A DNA stretch of 64,000 bases, taken from positions 199,001 through 263,000 of the forward strand of contig CAJNDS010002588.1 in the NCBI GenBank assembly GCA_905221605.1, in the 5' to 3' direction. A program made the position numbers and the translations under genes. This document shows, in pieces, positions 45,764 through 54,406 of the stretch. Below the pieces are notes generated by a model. It was not told where the DNA came from. It ran no database searches and saw nothing but the letters and a program-made list of their open reading frames with translations. How positions within the stretch are numbered: the stretch's first letter is position 1; every line of letters starts with the position of its first letter. This stretch comes from Symbiodinium natans. Lineage: Eukaryota; Sar; Dinophyceae; Suessiales; Symbiodiniaceae.

Positions 45764-45870
45764 GTGAATTTCACCAGATGAATGACAGCACGGACTGCGA
45801 GTATCACAAGTTGGCGGACAGCGACACGGCCGCTGCCCCAGTCCTCACATCCCTCCTCACCCAAAGCCAG
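45764..45870 (+). CDS. putative exon, unknown gene (in phase with 46914 and 47818)
   Basis: Acceptor CCTCCAAG, 107 bases, frame starting EFHQMNDSTDCEYHKLADSD and ending LLTQSQ. Canonical donor CAG|GTATGC, phase 0, followed at once by TTTAGGG repeats. Confidence 0.5.
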
Positions 45871-46913
45871 GTATGCTCACCGGGAAGGGTTTAGGGTTTA
45901 GGGTTTAGGGCTTAGGGCTTAGGGCTTAGGGCTTAGGGTTTAGGGTTTAGGGTTTAGGGTTTAGGGCTTAGGGTTTAGGGTTTAGCGTTTAGGGTTTAGG
46001 GTTTAGGGTTTAGGGTTTAAGCCTGCCTTCGGCAACCACGCTAAGTTTCCTGTGTGACCCCGCACATCTCCTAGGGTTTAGGGTTTAGGGTTTAGGGTGT
46101 AGGGTTTAGGGAACAGGGTTCAGGGTTCAGGGTTTAGTGTTTTTAGGGCTCTAGCAACCCTAAACCCTGAACCTGGAGGTATCCCCTCTTAGCCGCCAAG
46201 GCCTTCAATCCTGAGCCAGTTCGGGGTTTAGGGTTCAGGATTCAAAGTTTAGGGGTCTAATTGGAATCTAGGGAGTTGAGGGGTTGCCAGTTTAGGGGAT
46301 TCTCTTTAGGGTTTCACGGCTTAGGGCGTTTACGGAGTTTAGGGTGAAGCCCTGAAGTTCTTCAACACCCTGTCAACTTTGTACTTCTGACACCTGGTGA
46401 GCCCAAACAAAGCCGATAATGTTGCACTGGCTTTAGTCGCACCCCCCCCCCCCCACCCAAACAAATTTGGACCCTCTATAAAGAACTTGGCGGTGCGTCG
46501 GGCTGGCCCGTGGACTGATTACCTATCACAAAATGTGTTTGGGGCCTCGCTTCGCAATGAAATTCGAGAAGGCTTTACATGGAACTGGCCGGGCTTAGCT
46601 TTCGGGATTCTCCGGGCTCTGGCTCTTTAAGATTCCTGAAGCCCCTTACTGCGTAAGCCCTTAACTAACCCTTAACAAACAAACAACATCCGGAAAAAAA
46701 ACTTGAACTGATGTTGCAGAATAAATTTTCGAAACATGTGATGACTGACCCTGGATACAACAAATGCAGTGCAACATTATGCGTAAATCTCCGTGTACGG
46801 TTTAGGGTTTAGAAATTTAGAGAGCTTAGGGAGGTTTAGGGTTTTCTTTGGGCTTTGGGAGCTGGAGGAAGCTTGAGGAAGTTTAGTGAGTCTAGGGCTT
46901 CTCTGCCGTGCAG

Positions 46914-46970
46914 GATATGACGCAGTCAGACGAGGCAGGAACCAGTTTGGTGTTGAGGGCTTTCTTCCCG
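46914..46970 (+). CDS. putative exon, unknown gene (in phase with 45764 and 47818)
   Basis: Acceptor TGCCGTGCAG, 19 codons DMTQSDEAGTSLVLRAFFP, donor CCG|GTAAGA, phase 0 at both ends. Confidence 0.5.
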
Positions 46971-47817
46971 GTAAGAACCCCGCAACCTACGGATTCTTGA
47001 GACAAGAGCTCCGCAAACCCTGCTTGTTAAATGTTCTAAATACCCTAAACCCTAAGCCCTAAGCCCTAAACCCTAAACCCCAAACCCCAAACCCCAAACC
47101 CCAAACCCTAAACCCTAAACCCTAAACCCTAAACCCTAAACCCTAAACCCTAAACCCTAAACCCTAAACCCTAAACCCTAAACCCTAAACCGCAGATGAA
47201 AGGTGCCAGTGCAGTTAGGCGTTTCAGGGAGCCTAAGCCCTGAACTCCCTGAAGCTCGAAGCCTCCTGAACCAAGACCTAAACCCTAAACTCCCAAACCC
47301 CTAAACCCTAAACCCTCAACCCTAAACCCTAAACTCGCAAACACCAAAACCCTAAACCCGAAGCTCTAAACTTCCCAAACCCCTAAAGCTTAAACTCCCT
47401 AAGCTGCTAGTCCCTAAACTCCTTCCTCCTAAGCCGTCAACCCTGGACTCCCTAAGCCCTAAACCCTGAACCCTAAACCCAAAACCCTAAATCCTGAACC
47501 CTGAACCTTGAACCCTGAACCCTAAACCCTAAACCCTGAACCCTGAACCCTAAACCCCATGCCTGGCCGTTATGCCTTCTGGCCTTCGCCTTGTTGGGGG
47601 AGGGAACCGTGAGCTCCAAGACCCGAAATCTGGAAGCCTCCTTCCTAGGAGTGGGGTTAAGGTTTTAGGGTTCAGGGTTCGGGGTTTAAGGTTTAGGGTT
47701 CAGGGTTTAGGGCTAGAGATCCCGTCACCAAGCCCTAAAACCCGGGTTTCTTTGCAGGGCACCCTAAACCCTAAACCCTGAACCCTCAACCCTGAACCCT
47801 ACACCCTAAACCCTCAG

Positions 47818-47855
47818 GAGTTCGTGGTGAGACGCAAGAGCACGCAAAGCGCGGC
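47818..47855 (+). CDS. putative exon, unknown gene (in phase with 45764 and 46914)
   Basis: Acceptor ACCCTCAG, frame EFVVRRKSTQSA, perfect donor GC|GTGAGT. Directly preceded by CCCTAAA units. Confidence 0.48.
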
Positions 47856-48089
47856 GTGAGTTTCCTATCTCTCGCGGAAGCAGGCAGTGCATGCTTGCTG
47901 GACCCGGACCCCATGCCCCATGAATCCGCCCAAGAAGAATACAAGAAAGTAAATGACATCATAACTATCATTCAACAACACTAAAAACAACAACAATAAC
48001 AATCACAACCAAAAAACACTAAGAATAAGAAGCATAATCAGCATCTCAGTGATAATAACAATAACAATAATAATGATGATAATATTCAT

Positions 48090-48098
48090 CACAGTAGC

Positions 48099-48179
<81 letters not shown>

Positions 48180-48180
48180 T

Positions 48181-48228
<48 letters not shown>

Positions 48229-48230
48229 AT

Positions 48231-48263
<33 letters not shown>

Positions 48264-48275
48264 CAGCAGCAGCAG

Positions 48276-48338
<63 letters not shown>

Positions 48339-48359
48339 CAGTAGTAGTAGCAGTAGTAA

Positions 48360-48430
<71 letters not shown>

Positions 48431-48431
48431 T
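48090..48431. repeat. AGT trinucleotide microsatellite
   Basis: About 340 bases of AGT units with a few AGC and AAT interruptions. It separates the telomere-like domain from the retroelement. The poly-Ser, poly-Val, poly-Tyr and poly-Thr frames across it are artefacts. Confidence 0.97.
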
Positions 48432-49415
48432 GTGAAGTCGACCAGCACTGGACTTGCACTAAGCCAATGCAATCACAGCCCGGCCACGCTGTTTTACGAC
48501 TTCGCGAGTTCAAGCACTTGTGCAGCTACGCCTGAGTGCGTCCGGTCGGACCGCACAGCAACCTAAGAGCTACTGTACGAAACCACCGTGCTCAAAGGCA
48601 CAAGCTCGGTACTTGAGCCAAAACATTGGCATTGTTACGAATTGCAAAACTACACATGCAAAGGAAAACAACACGCTGCACTAGCACTAAGCAAGCACTC
48701 CATGCATGCTTTGACCTGCTCACATTCGCCCCTCAGCCGAGGCTTCCAGCTCACCAAGAGCTCGTAGTGCGTCAAGCACTTCAGCAACGCGGCAAATGGG
48801 GTAGGGCGAGGGTGTCGCGTGCGACCCTGGTAGAGCCCGCACATCATGAGCATTGGCATGCGGCTTCGGCGGCAGCCCGCACTACCAAACGGACGCACGA
48901 CGACAGCAGCCCTCTACGACCCTAAACCACCCCAAGTCGCGAGCGCTCACCTTTGTGCAGGCAGGCGAGGCTCCAGAGTACTGGGCAGGTCTTTGTGCTG
49001 CTAGTGCAAAGCTATGGTACAAATGGTACACTGTACACACTACCGGCCCTAAGCTACGGCTACGGCTACTCACCTATCCAGAACTACCCTACGGGCTACC
49101 GGACTCAGCGAGAGCCGCGCACATTGCTTGTGCCACAGCCAGTGCAACTCGCACGCGCTTCGGCGAGCGCACTGCCGCGACCAGGACACGGTCCGCAGCA
49201 CCTGCAAAAGAGCTCCCTCGACAAGAGGGGCCACAGGCAGGGCGGAGAAGAAAAGTGCGGGGAATGCAAAATGGGCAGGCTTCCAACCTGCCGCGGCTTT
49301 TTCGCCCGCAGTCACGCAAAGAAAGTGCAAAAGGTTGGCGAAGCAGCGTGCCGTGCTGCAACGCCGGCTCTGATAATGCGTGGATACATACCACGCCGCG
49401 CCAACTGGCCGCAGC
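48432..49415 (-). other. region 3' of the retroelement ORFs, no gene called
   Basis: GC-rich sequence downstream (minus strand) of the HKD-nuclease ORF; it may hold the element's 3' untranslated region or terminal repeat. I could not find a matching repeat on the right because the element runs off the window. The minus strand reads TTTTGGCTCAAG at 48612-48623. Open frames here overlap on both strands and look like chance frames of GC-rich DNA. Confidence 0.5.
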
Positions 49416-52400
49416 CTACTCGATACCCTGTGGAGCAGTGTTGGGGGCACGAGTGGCGTTGCCAGCAACGTTGGAGCTACTGGCTCGCTCCAACTGAGGG
49501 CGCTTCGCAACCGCCTCATCGAGGGAGAATGCCTCAGCCGACACCCTCTGGAAATCCTCGACGTAGGACTGCGCGACAGGGTGCGTCTTGGGGACCTCAA
49601 GCTTAAGCCCTGCTTCCGCATTGGCCTTGCTGCTTGTGGTGAAATTGAGGCTCCCAATCAGCACCACCGCGCCGTCAGGCCGCAGTAGGCAAAGGGCCTT
49701 GGCATGGTGCAGCCCTTGAATCCCGGTGCCTACCTTAGCCCCGCGGCCGTCGCGAGCATAGGCGTCGCGCAAGGATGTGCCGCAACCCACCTTCACCTCG
49801 GCACCTGCGGCCGCCAAGCGTTTCAACGCTTGCCACTGAAGCTTGGTGCGGTGGCATTGTCCCATGTCGGCGACAATCCGAACGCTTGCGACCTTGCCAA
49901 GCGACGCTTCGATTGCCTCGATGCAGGATGGGCAATCTAAGCTGTAAGCCCGGATGTAGATCACATCCTCTGCTGCTCCGGAACCAAGCAGCGTTTGGGC
50001 GGCCTGAATGTATGGCCCGCCCGCAAGGAATTCCGCTTCTTTGACTGGAGAACTCCTAGCGGGGGCTGGGCCCTTGTTCCTCCGGCTTGGCGTGCGCGCC
50101 ACAGTGGCAGTGGCGGCACGTTGCACGGAGCCGGAATGTGCGTGGGCTGCGCTCGCTCCATCTGCTGGGGCCGCGGCCAGGTCACGACCCGCGAGCCCCT
50201 GAAAGCAGGAGAGCCCGCGGCTCTTGGCCGCAAGTTGGGAGAAACACCCTTCACTGTTCCCCAAACCCAACACCACCTTACCCTTAGCTAGGGCATCGGA
50301 GGCGGTACTCCGAATGGAGTCTGTGAGCGCAGGACCCGCGCCTCGCTGGGCCGCGTGCAAGAACCCTAGGGATCGAGCGGTGTCCATTGCGGCATCGCAA
50401 TGCCCGCAACGTCCCTCTGCCAGGTAAGCACGACAGCCACAGGCAGCTGTCTCCTCCTTGAGGTGCACCCAAACCTTATGGGTCACCCCTTTCTTGGTGC
50501 TCGCGACCTCAAACGTCGCTTCAGAGCCAAGGAGTTGAGACAGCCGCGCCTCAGGGGCCGCGGTGTTGCCATGTCGCAAATGCGCAATGCGATTGGCAAC
50601 GGCACGACTCACGTACCACAGAACAGCACTGCACAAGATCACTACCACGAGAGTGATGGCTGTTCCGGCGACCCACACGGTCCGCCTCGCCCCGTGACCG
50701 ATTTCCTCGACCACGTCGGCCGAAATCGTTGCAACCGCGTGCATAGAGTCCTCGACAACATGCACAACCCCGCGGTGCAACTGCAAGGCAATCGGCGCCG
50801 ACGCTGCAGCCGCCAGGCCCCACCAGCCGTTGATGTTCCCGTTGAGGGCGTGCATCAACCGATTGAGGAGCCCGCGACCTAGGAAAAAGGGGGTCCGCGG
50901 CGGAAGCGGAACACTCGGCGGCGGCCGGGCCGACCCGCACGGGAAAGATGGGACCCAGCTGGTGCTTGGGCGGGGTTGGAGCGCGGCAACAATGCCCGCG
51001 GCGAAAGCGCCCCAGGCGTACTTGCCCCTCCCCTTGGGCTTGCCCTTGGCATCGGACTTGCCCCTGCCCTTCGGCTTGCCCTGGCCCTTGCCACGGGCGT
51101 CTGCCCAAGCACCCCACGGGTCGCGGCCCTTGCCGTGCGTCGCCTCCTCGCGACGTCTCTTGCCGCCCCTCTTCTTGTGTTTGCTTCTAAGAAGAGGCTG
51201 GATCGTTTCCTGATCCATCGCGCGATTGGCCAGAAGGATCTCGTACTCCAGCTCATCTTGGCTGCTCTCGGAGCCCGAGTCCCTCTGTTCGCCGCGCCGC
51301 GGATCCGGGATCCCGCGGGACACGACCTCTGCCAAACGGAGAGGTGTGCTGCACCTAAAGCACAACTGCCTGAATGAAAGGTTCCATTCATAGCAGTTAG
51401 GGCACTGCCACCCTGCTATGCGGAGCGCTTCGCTGATGTGATCATCGCGCTCCGCCTTCTCCGCCTGGCGCCGCTCCCGCTTCTTGGCGCGCTCGGCCGC
51501 CTGCGCCTCCTCGGCCGCCTGGAGGGCTTCAGCGAGTTCCTCATCGCTGAGGAGCCTCGCGGCATCTGCCCGCGCTTGTTGGTCTTCAAGCTCTTCGGCA
51601 GAAAACCTCCGCCGCCATTGCTCCGGCGCGGTTTGGGGATCCACCTCCCACCACCCGATGTCGATCCCATTGATCCATCGGCCGTCGCACGGGGCGCCCG
51701 CATTCGGGCCGCCCGCGTGCGTGGTGAGGCACTGGTCCTCGGTCACCGGGTTAATGGCTTCGCAGAAGAAGCACCGCCAGCTGCCGTAGGGGTAAAAGCG
51801 GCCTTCGACGTAGGCTCGGTTGGCTGGGAGGGCGACCTCGTCCGCCTCATCCGCGGTGGCAGCCTCCATCTCAACCGAGACCTCTTCGTCCTTGACGACC
51901 TCCGCCTCCTCCTCCTGTTCCTCCTTGACCAGGGGCTCTTCCTCCTCCCGGCCAACCTTGAGGTGGGACTCAGTGCGAACCTCGGCGCGCATCAAAATGA
52001 CGTCAAGGCTATCCGCGGCTGGGTCGCCCGCGAAGAAGGAGTCGATCTCCTTGGCATGGAGATCGTCGAGAGGCGTCACCAGGTCCGGCGAGTAGTCTCG
52101 CTTGGAGCGACGCTCGGCCAGGCGTCGCTGGACGTCGCCCTTCGGCGGCTCGAGGGCCCGCCCGCGCGGAGCGGCCTTCCGCGGAGGCTCGGGCACGGCC
52201 TCCTCCGTGGGCTCGCTCTTGGGCGTGGACCCTCCATCGCTTCCCTCTGGAGCGCCAGGGGGGTCCAGCTCGGGGTCGTCGCGAAGCCACCCCGGCGGAT
52301 GGCTACCACCATAGATGTGGTGCGATCCATCCTCAAGCTGGATTCGGTCCCCTCGTCTCAGGAGCGGGACTCTCGAGTGATCGTACCCGTTGGCTTTGTG

Positions 52401-52847
52401 GTACCTAATCACTCGGAGCATGGGCACCTCCCCATACCCACCGTCCTTTCCTCGGCGGAACAGCCGTCCCCGCCAGTCCTGACGAAAAGGGTCAAGAGGT
52501 GCGGAGGGGCTGATCCCCAGGTTGGGCGGAAGAGAGGCGCCATGGCAGGCCGCCTGATGCAAGTGGTACTGCACCAGCGACTCAAACGCTAGCCCGCATC
52601 CCGGAGCCGAACATCCGTAGTGGCCGTCAGCGTTGGGGCGAGGCTCCTCTGAGGCTGAGGCGGACTGGGCGGTCCCGCCTCCCGAAGGCCTGCCGGTACT
52701 GCTCGGCCCTGCAGCCCCGGGGGCGTCCTGACCATCGTCAGACACCTCTTCCCCGTCGGCGCCTTCCCCGGCCGCCCGACTCTCTCCCTCTCGGCGCAGC
52801 GTTTTGAGGGACTCCTCCCGCTTGGTGATCTTCTCCAGCTTCACCAT
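49416..52847 (-). CDS. zinc-finger, membrane and HKD (phospholipase-D-like) nuclease protein, 1143 aa
   Basis: In order: a C2H2 finger (C79, C84, H97, H102); an acidic Glu-rich stretch (300-340); a Cys pair segment WRCFFC (358-362); a RanBP2-type finger, W480 with C482-x2-C485-x10-C496-x2-C499; a Lys/Gly-rich basic stretch (555-610); one membrane helix (about 727-748); a SWIM-type finger C803-x-C805-x8-C814-x-H816; and a C-terminal PLD domain with YIRAYSLDCPSCIEAIE (964-980) and the HKD-like motif H1048-x-K1050, D1058, GSLN (1065-1068). A single HKD is typical of Nuc/Zucchini-type endonucleases, which act as dimers on nucleic acid or of cardiolipin hydrolases; which applies is not visible. 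The ATG overlaps the end of the 2'-phosphotransferase ORF by 7 bases (ATGGTGA). The combination of fingers is not one I know from a standard family. Confidence 0.75.
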   Translation of the reverse strand: MVKLEKITKREESLKTLRREGESRAAGEGADGEEVSDDGQDAPGAAGPSSTGRPSGGGTAQSASASEEPRPNADGHYGCSAPGCGLAFESLVQYHLHQAACHGASLPPNLGISPSAPLDPFRQDWRGRLFRRGKDGGYGEVPMLRVIRYHKANGYDHSRVPLLRRGDRIQLEDGSHHIYGGSHPPGWLRDDPELDPPGAPEGSDGGSTPKSEPTEEAVPEPPRKAAPRGRALEPPKGDVQRRLAERRSKRDYSPDLVTPLDDLHAKEIDSFFAGDPAADSLDVILMRAEVRTESHLKVGREEEEPLVKEEQEEEAEVVKDEEVSVEMEAATADEADEVALPANRAYVEGRFYPYGSWRCFFCEAINPVTEDQCLTTHAGGPNAGAPCDGRWINGIDIGWWEVDPQTAPEQWRRRFSAEELEDQQARADAARLLSDEELAEALQAAEEAQAAERAKKRERRQAEKAERDDHISEALRIAGWQCPNCYEWNLSFRQLCFRCSTPLRLAEVVSRGIPDPRRGEQRDSGSESSQDELEYEILLANRAMDQETIQPLLRSKHKKRGGKRRREEATHGKGRDPWGAWADARGKGQGKPKGRGKSDAKGKPKGRGKYAWGAFAAGIVAALQPRPSTSWVPSFPCGSARPPPSVPLPPRTPFFLGRGLLNRLMHALNGNINGWWGLAAAASAPIALQLHRGVVHVVEDSMHAVATISADVVEEIGHGARRTVWVAGTAITLVVVILCSAVLWYVSRAVANRIAHLRHGNTAAPEARLSQLLGSEATFEVASTKKGVTHKVWVHLKEETAACGCRAYLAEGRCGHCDAAMDTARSLGFLHAAQRGAGPALTDSIRSTASDALAKGKVVLGLGNSEGCFSQLAAKSRGLSCFQGLAGRDLAAAPADGASAAHAHSGSVQRAATATVARTPSRRNKGPAPARSSPVKEAEFLAGGPYIQAAQTLLGSGAAEDVIYIRAYSLDCPSCIEAIEASLGKVASVRIVADMGQCHRTKLQWQALKRLAAAGAEVKVGCGTSLRDAYARDGRGAKVGTGIQGLHHAKALCLLRPDGAVVLIGSLNFTTSSKANAEAGLKLEVPKTHPVAQSYVEDFQRVSAEAFSLDEAVAKRPQLERASSSNVAGNATRAPNTAPQGIE

Positions 52848-53779
52848 CGCAGTTCCCGCAACCTCCAGTATTCTCGACTGGAGCTTCTGCGCTCTAAGAA
52901 GAGCTTCGGACCGCGCGAGGTATTCCTTCGCGCCACAGACTGGCCGAGCACGAGGACTCCTTCCTCCGTGCTCTCGGCCTGGGCCCCACTAGCGGGCTCC
53001 TCGTCCTCCTTCACTCTGACCGCGGCTGGAGGCGCCCGCGTGTCGGGAAGATCCGAGCTGGAACTATCTTCCTCGACACCTTCAGCTGCTTGGGCTGCCT
53101 CTTCCTCGAGCGAGTCCTCGGGCTCGAGGACATTGGGGCCCGGGATGTTGCGCCTAGGGTACACCTTGGGCTTCGCTGGCACGATCGAAGTCCTAGGAGT
53201 CCCTAGGGGACGCCCTTTGGCCTTAGGCGCGGCCTTAGGAGGGGTAACAGGTTGGGCGGCCCCCGCGGCCATGACACGACCCGCAGGGGCCAGCACAACC
53301 GTCGAGGAGCTCGCCGCGCCACTGCTGGCCGCAGCAGCTTGGGACGCTTGGACCGTGCCCAGTTTCGGTCCTCGCCCCAACGGCGGGTTGGGGCCCGCAC
53401 TGGGGTCGCCTAAACTCTTTAGGTCGACACGCAAGACCAACCTATCCACTTCCAACTCAGCTATCAAGTCCGAGTAGACAGGCGAGCCCCTGGGGAGTGC
53501 CCAGATGCGGGAAATGCCGGTGGCCCTAATCTGGCCAGTGAGGGCCACCCCATCCGCTCCTGCATAGATGGGCACTCCGGCGTCCCGCAGGACCGCCAGT
53601 CGGACCTCGACTATGCAAGTCGATCCGCGGCGGAACCCGCGCCTTCCGTCCTCCCACTGCGTGGGGCAGTGTCCTAGGACGTAGTGAACCCCGAGGCGGC
53701 CTCCCGGCCCGCCGCCGGGGATCAGGCCGTTCTGCAACAGGCTTGGCACGACATGCAAGTCCGTGCCGTGCCACATCAC
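52841..53779 (-). CDS. Tpt1/KptA-type RNA 2'-phosphotransferase, C-terminal (NAD-binding) lobe plus disordered tail
   Basis: Tpt1/KptA transfers the splice-junction 2'-phosphate of RNA to NAD+. Residues 1-100 match its ADP-ribosyltransferase-like lobe: MWHGTDLHVVPSLLQNGLIP (the HGT...I..GL motif), RLGVHYVL (the R.HVHLS strand), RRGSTCIVEVRL (a conserved Arg before a strand), and GVPIYAGADGVALT (the F..S.NGV.LT strand). Residues 100-312 are low complexity, rich in Ala, Pro and Glu. The ORF starts at GTG or ATG within the TGATG that ends the preceding ORF. By itself it lacks the N-terminal lobe, which the ORF just upstream supplies. Function is inferred from the motifs. Confidence 0.72.
   Translation of the reverse strand: MMWHGTDLHVVPSLLQNGLIPGGGPGGRLGVHYVLGHCPTQWEDGRRGFRRGSTCIVEVRLAVLRDAGVPIYAGADGVALTGQIRATGISRIWALPRGSPVYSDLIAELEVDRLVLRVDLKSLGDPSAGPNPPLGRGPKLGTVQASQAAAASSGAASSSTVVLAPAGRVMAAGAAQPVTPPKAAPKAKGRPLGTPRTSIVPAKPKVYPRRNIPGPNVLEPEDSLEEEAAQAAEGVEEDSSSSDLPDTRAPPAAVRVKEDEEPASGAQAESTEEGVLVLGQSVARRNTSRGPKLFLERRSSSREYWRLRELRW
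53774..53778 (-). other. TGATG stop/start overlap between the two phosphotransferase lobes
   Basis: On the minus strand CATGTGATGTGG ends the N-lobe ORF (ATG TGA) and opens the C-lobe ORF (ATG TGG). Overlaps of this type support termination-reinitiation in some non-LTR retroelements. A -1 frameshift or a one-base assembly error would look the same. Confidence 0.5.
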
Positions 53780-54168
53780 ATGGCCGGGCCATACTGACGG
53801 ATGAGGTCGTCGATGGCCGTCTCACTTAGGCCCTCCATCATGAACCCCATCGGATGGCCGCAATCGGCAGAGTGGCCTTGGAAGGCACGAAGGAAACCAG
53901 TGTGCGAGGTATCCAACCTCGGTTTCCGCTGGCTGGCGTCGTGCGCGACCGCCTGGTTGTACTGGTTGATGGTGATCCCGAGTTGCTCGATCAACTCGTC
54001 AACCGGGTAGAGGCCGCCCGGACCGAACCGGCCTCTGCAGCCGCCTTCGCCGTGCCGCATGCATCGGACTAGCAGGCGCTGCACGTCGTCTATCGTGGGC
54101 GGGCCCTTTCTGCCCTTAGGGCCTGGGCTCTTGCTTTTGCCCCTGCCCTTAGACCCTCCTCCACCCAT
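53776..54168 (-). CDS. Tpt1/KptA-type RNA 2'-phosphotransferase, N-terminal lobe
   Basis: 130 aa. After a basic Gly/Lys leader (1-22) come DVQRLLVRCMRHG (28-40, the L..LLRH motif with catalytic-type R38-H39), then GLYPVDELI (winged-helix strand), QYNQAVAHDASQRKPRL (the D.KQRF.L segment) and FLRAFQGHS (92-100, the IRA.QGHS motif with H99). These are the N-lobe hallmarks in the usual order. It ends at TGA exactly in the linker between lobes, so the two ORFs together cover the enzyme. The start is the first ATG; 238 bases of spacer separate it from the RT ORF. Confidence 0.75.
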   Translation of the reverse strand: MGGGGSKGRGKSKSPGPKGRKGPPTIDDVQRLLVRCMRHGEGGCRGRFGPGGLYPVDELIEQLGITINQYNQAVAHDASQRKPRLDTSHTGFLRAFQGHSADCGHPMGFMMEGLSETAIDDLIRQYGPAM

Positions 54169-54406
54169 CGCGGCACTGAGGCCCGCGGCTTTGCTGGACC
54201 TCCGATGGGCGAGGGAAACCTGACGCGCCCTTGAGCGGCCAGGACACGGCCCGCTGCAAGGGGCCGGTGTGCAGTAGTGGTAGGCAGCCGCTCCCGCGCG
54301 GCCAGGGCACGGCCCGCAGCGGGGCCTTGTGGTTGACCACGAAGGTCCGGGGTCTGGTCGCGACCCGCAGCGGGGCGCAGTGCACAGGCACGAACGCGGG
54401 GAGGGA
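54169..54406 (-). other. spacer with three copies of a GC-rich motif
   Basis: Contains GCGGCCAGGACACGGCCCGC (near 54235), a close copy near 54299 and a partial one near 54350. Related copies lie inside the flanking ORFs. The reading frame of the RT ORF continues open through much of the spacer after its stop, so spacer and ORF may once have been continuous. Confidence 0.5.

Larger units (their letters stand above)
14577..47830. repeat. interstitial telomere-like repeat domain (TTTAGGG / CCCTAAA, both orientations)
   Basis: Arrays and degenerate units of TTTAGGG or CCCTAAA occupy much of this 33 kb. Clear arrays include 14590-14756, 15364-15422, 21180-21250, 23333-23472, 23583-23775, 24977-25320, 29676-29795, 31204-31365, 34157-34250, 35217-35330, 35447-35590, 36147-36425, 38085-38250, 41715-41810, 45160-45330 and 47040-47190. 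Variants such as TTCAGGG, TTTCGGG, TTTGGGG and TTTATAGGG are common. The orientation flips dozens of times. Between arrays lie 30-250-base GC-richer islands, several listed as exons. Stretches not listed separately hold only degenerate repeats or islands I could not read with confidence. Confidence 0.95.

Noticed and set aside
48046-48513. ORFs rich in Tyr, Thr, Ser or Val over the AGT repeat
   Set aside because: Pure translation of a trinucleotide microsatellite in different frames.
48853-49657. Overlapping ORFs of about 200 codons on both strands downstream of the HKD protein
   Set aside because: Mutually overlapping, no motif, composition of random GC-rich DNA.
51438-52592. 384-codon + strand ORF
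   Set aside because: Antisense to the HKD-nuclease ORF; Arg/Leu-rich shadow of GC-rich coding sequence without motifs.
52841-53779. Programmed -1 slippery heptamer at the ORF overlaps
   Set aside because: I looked for an X-XXY-YYZ heptamer in the proper frame near 53778 and 52847 and found none convincing.
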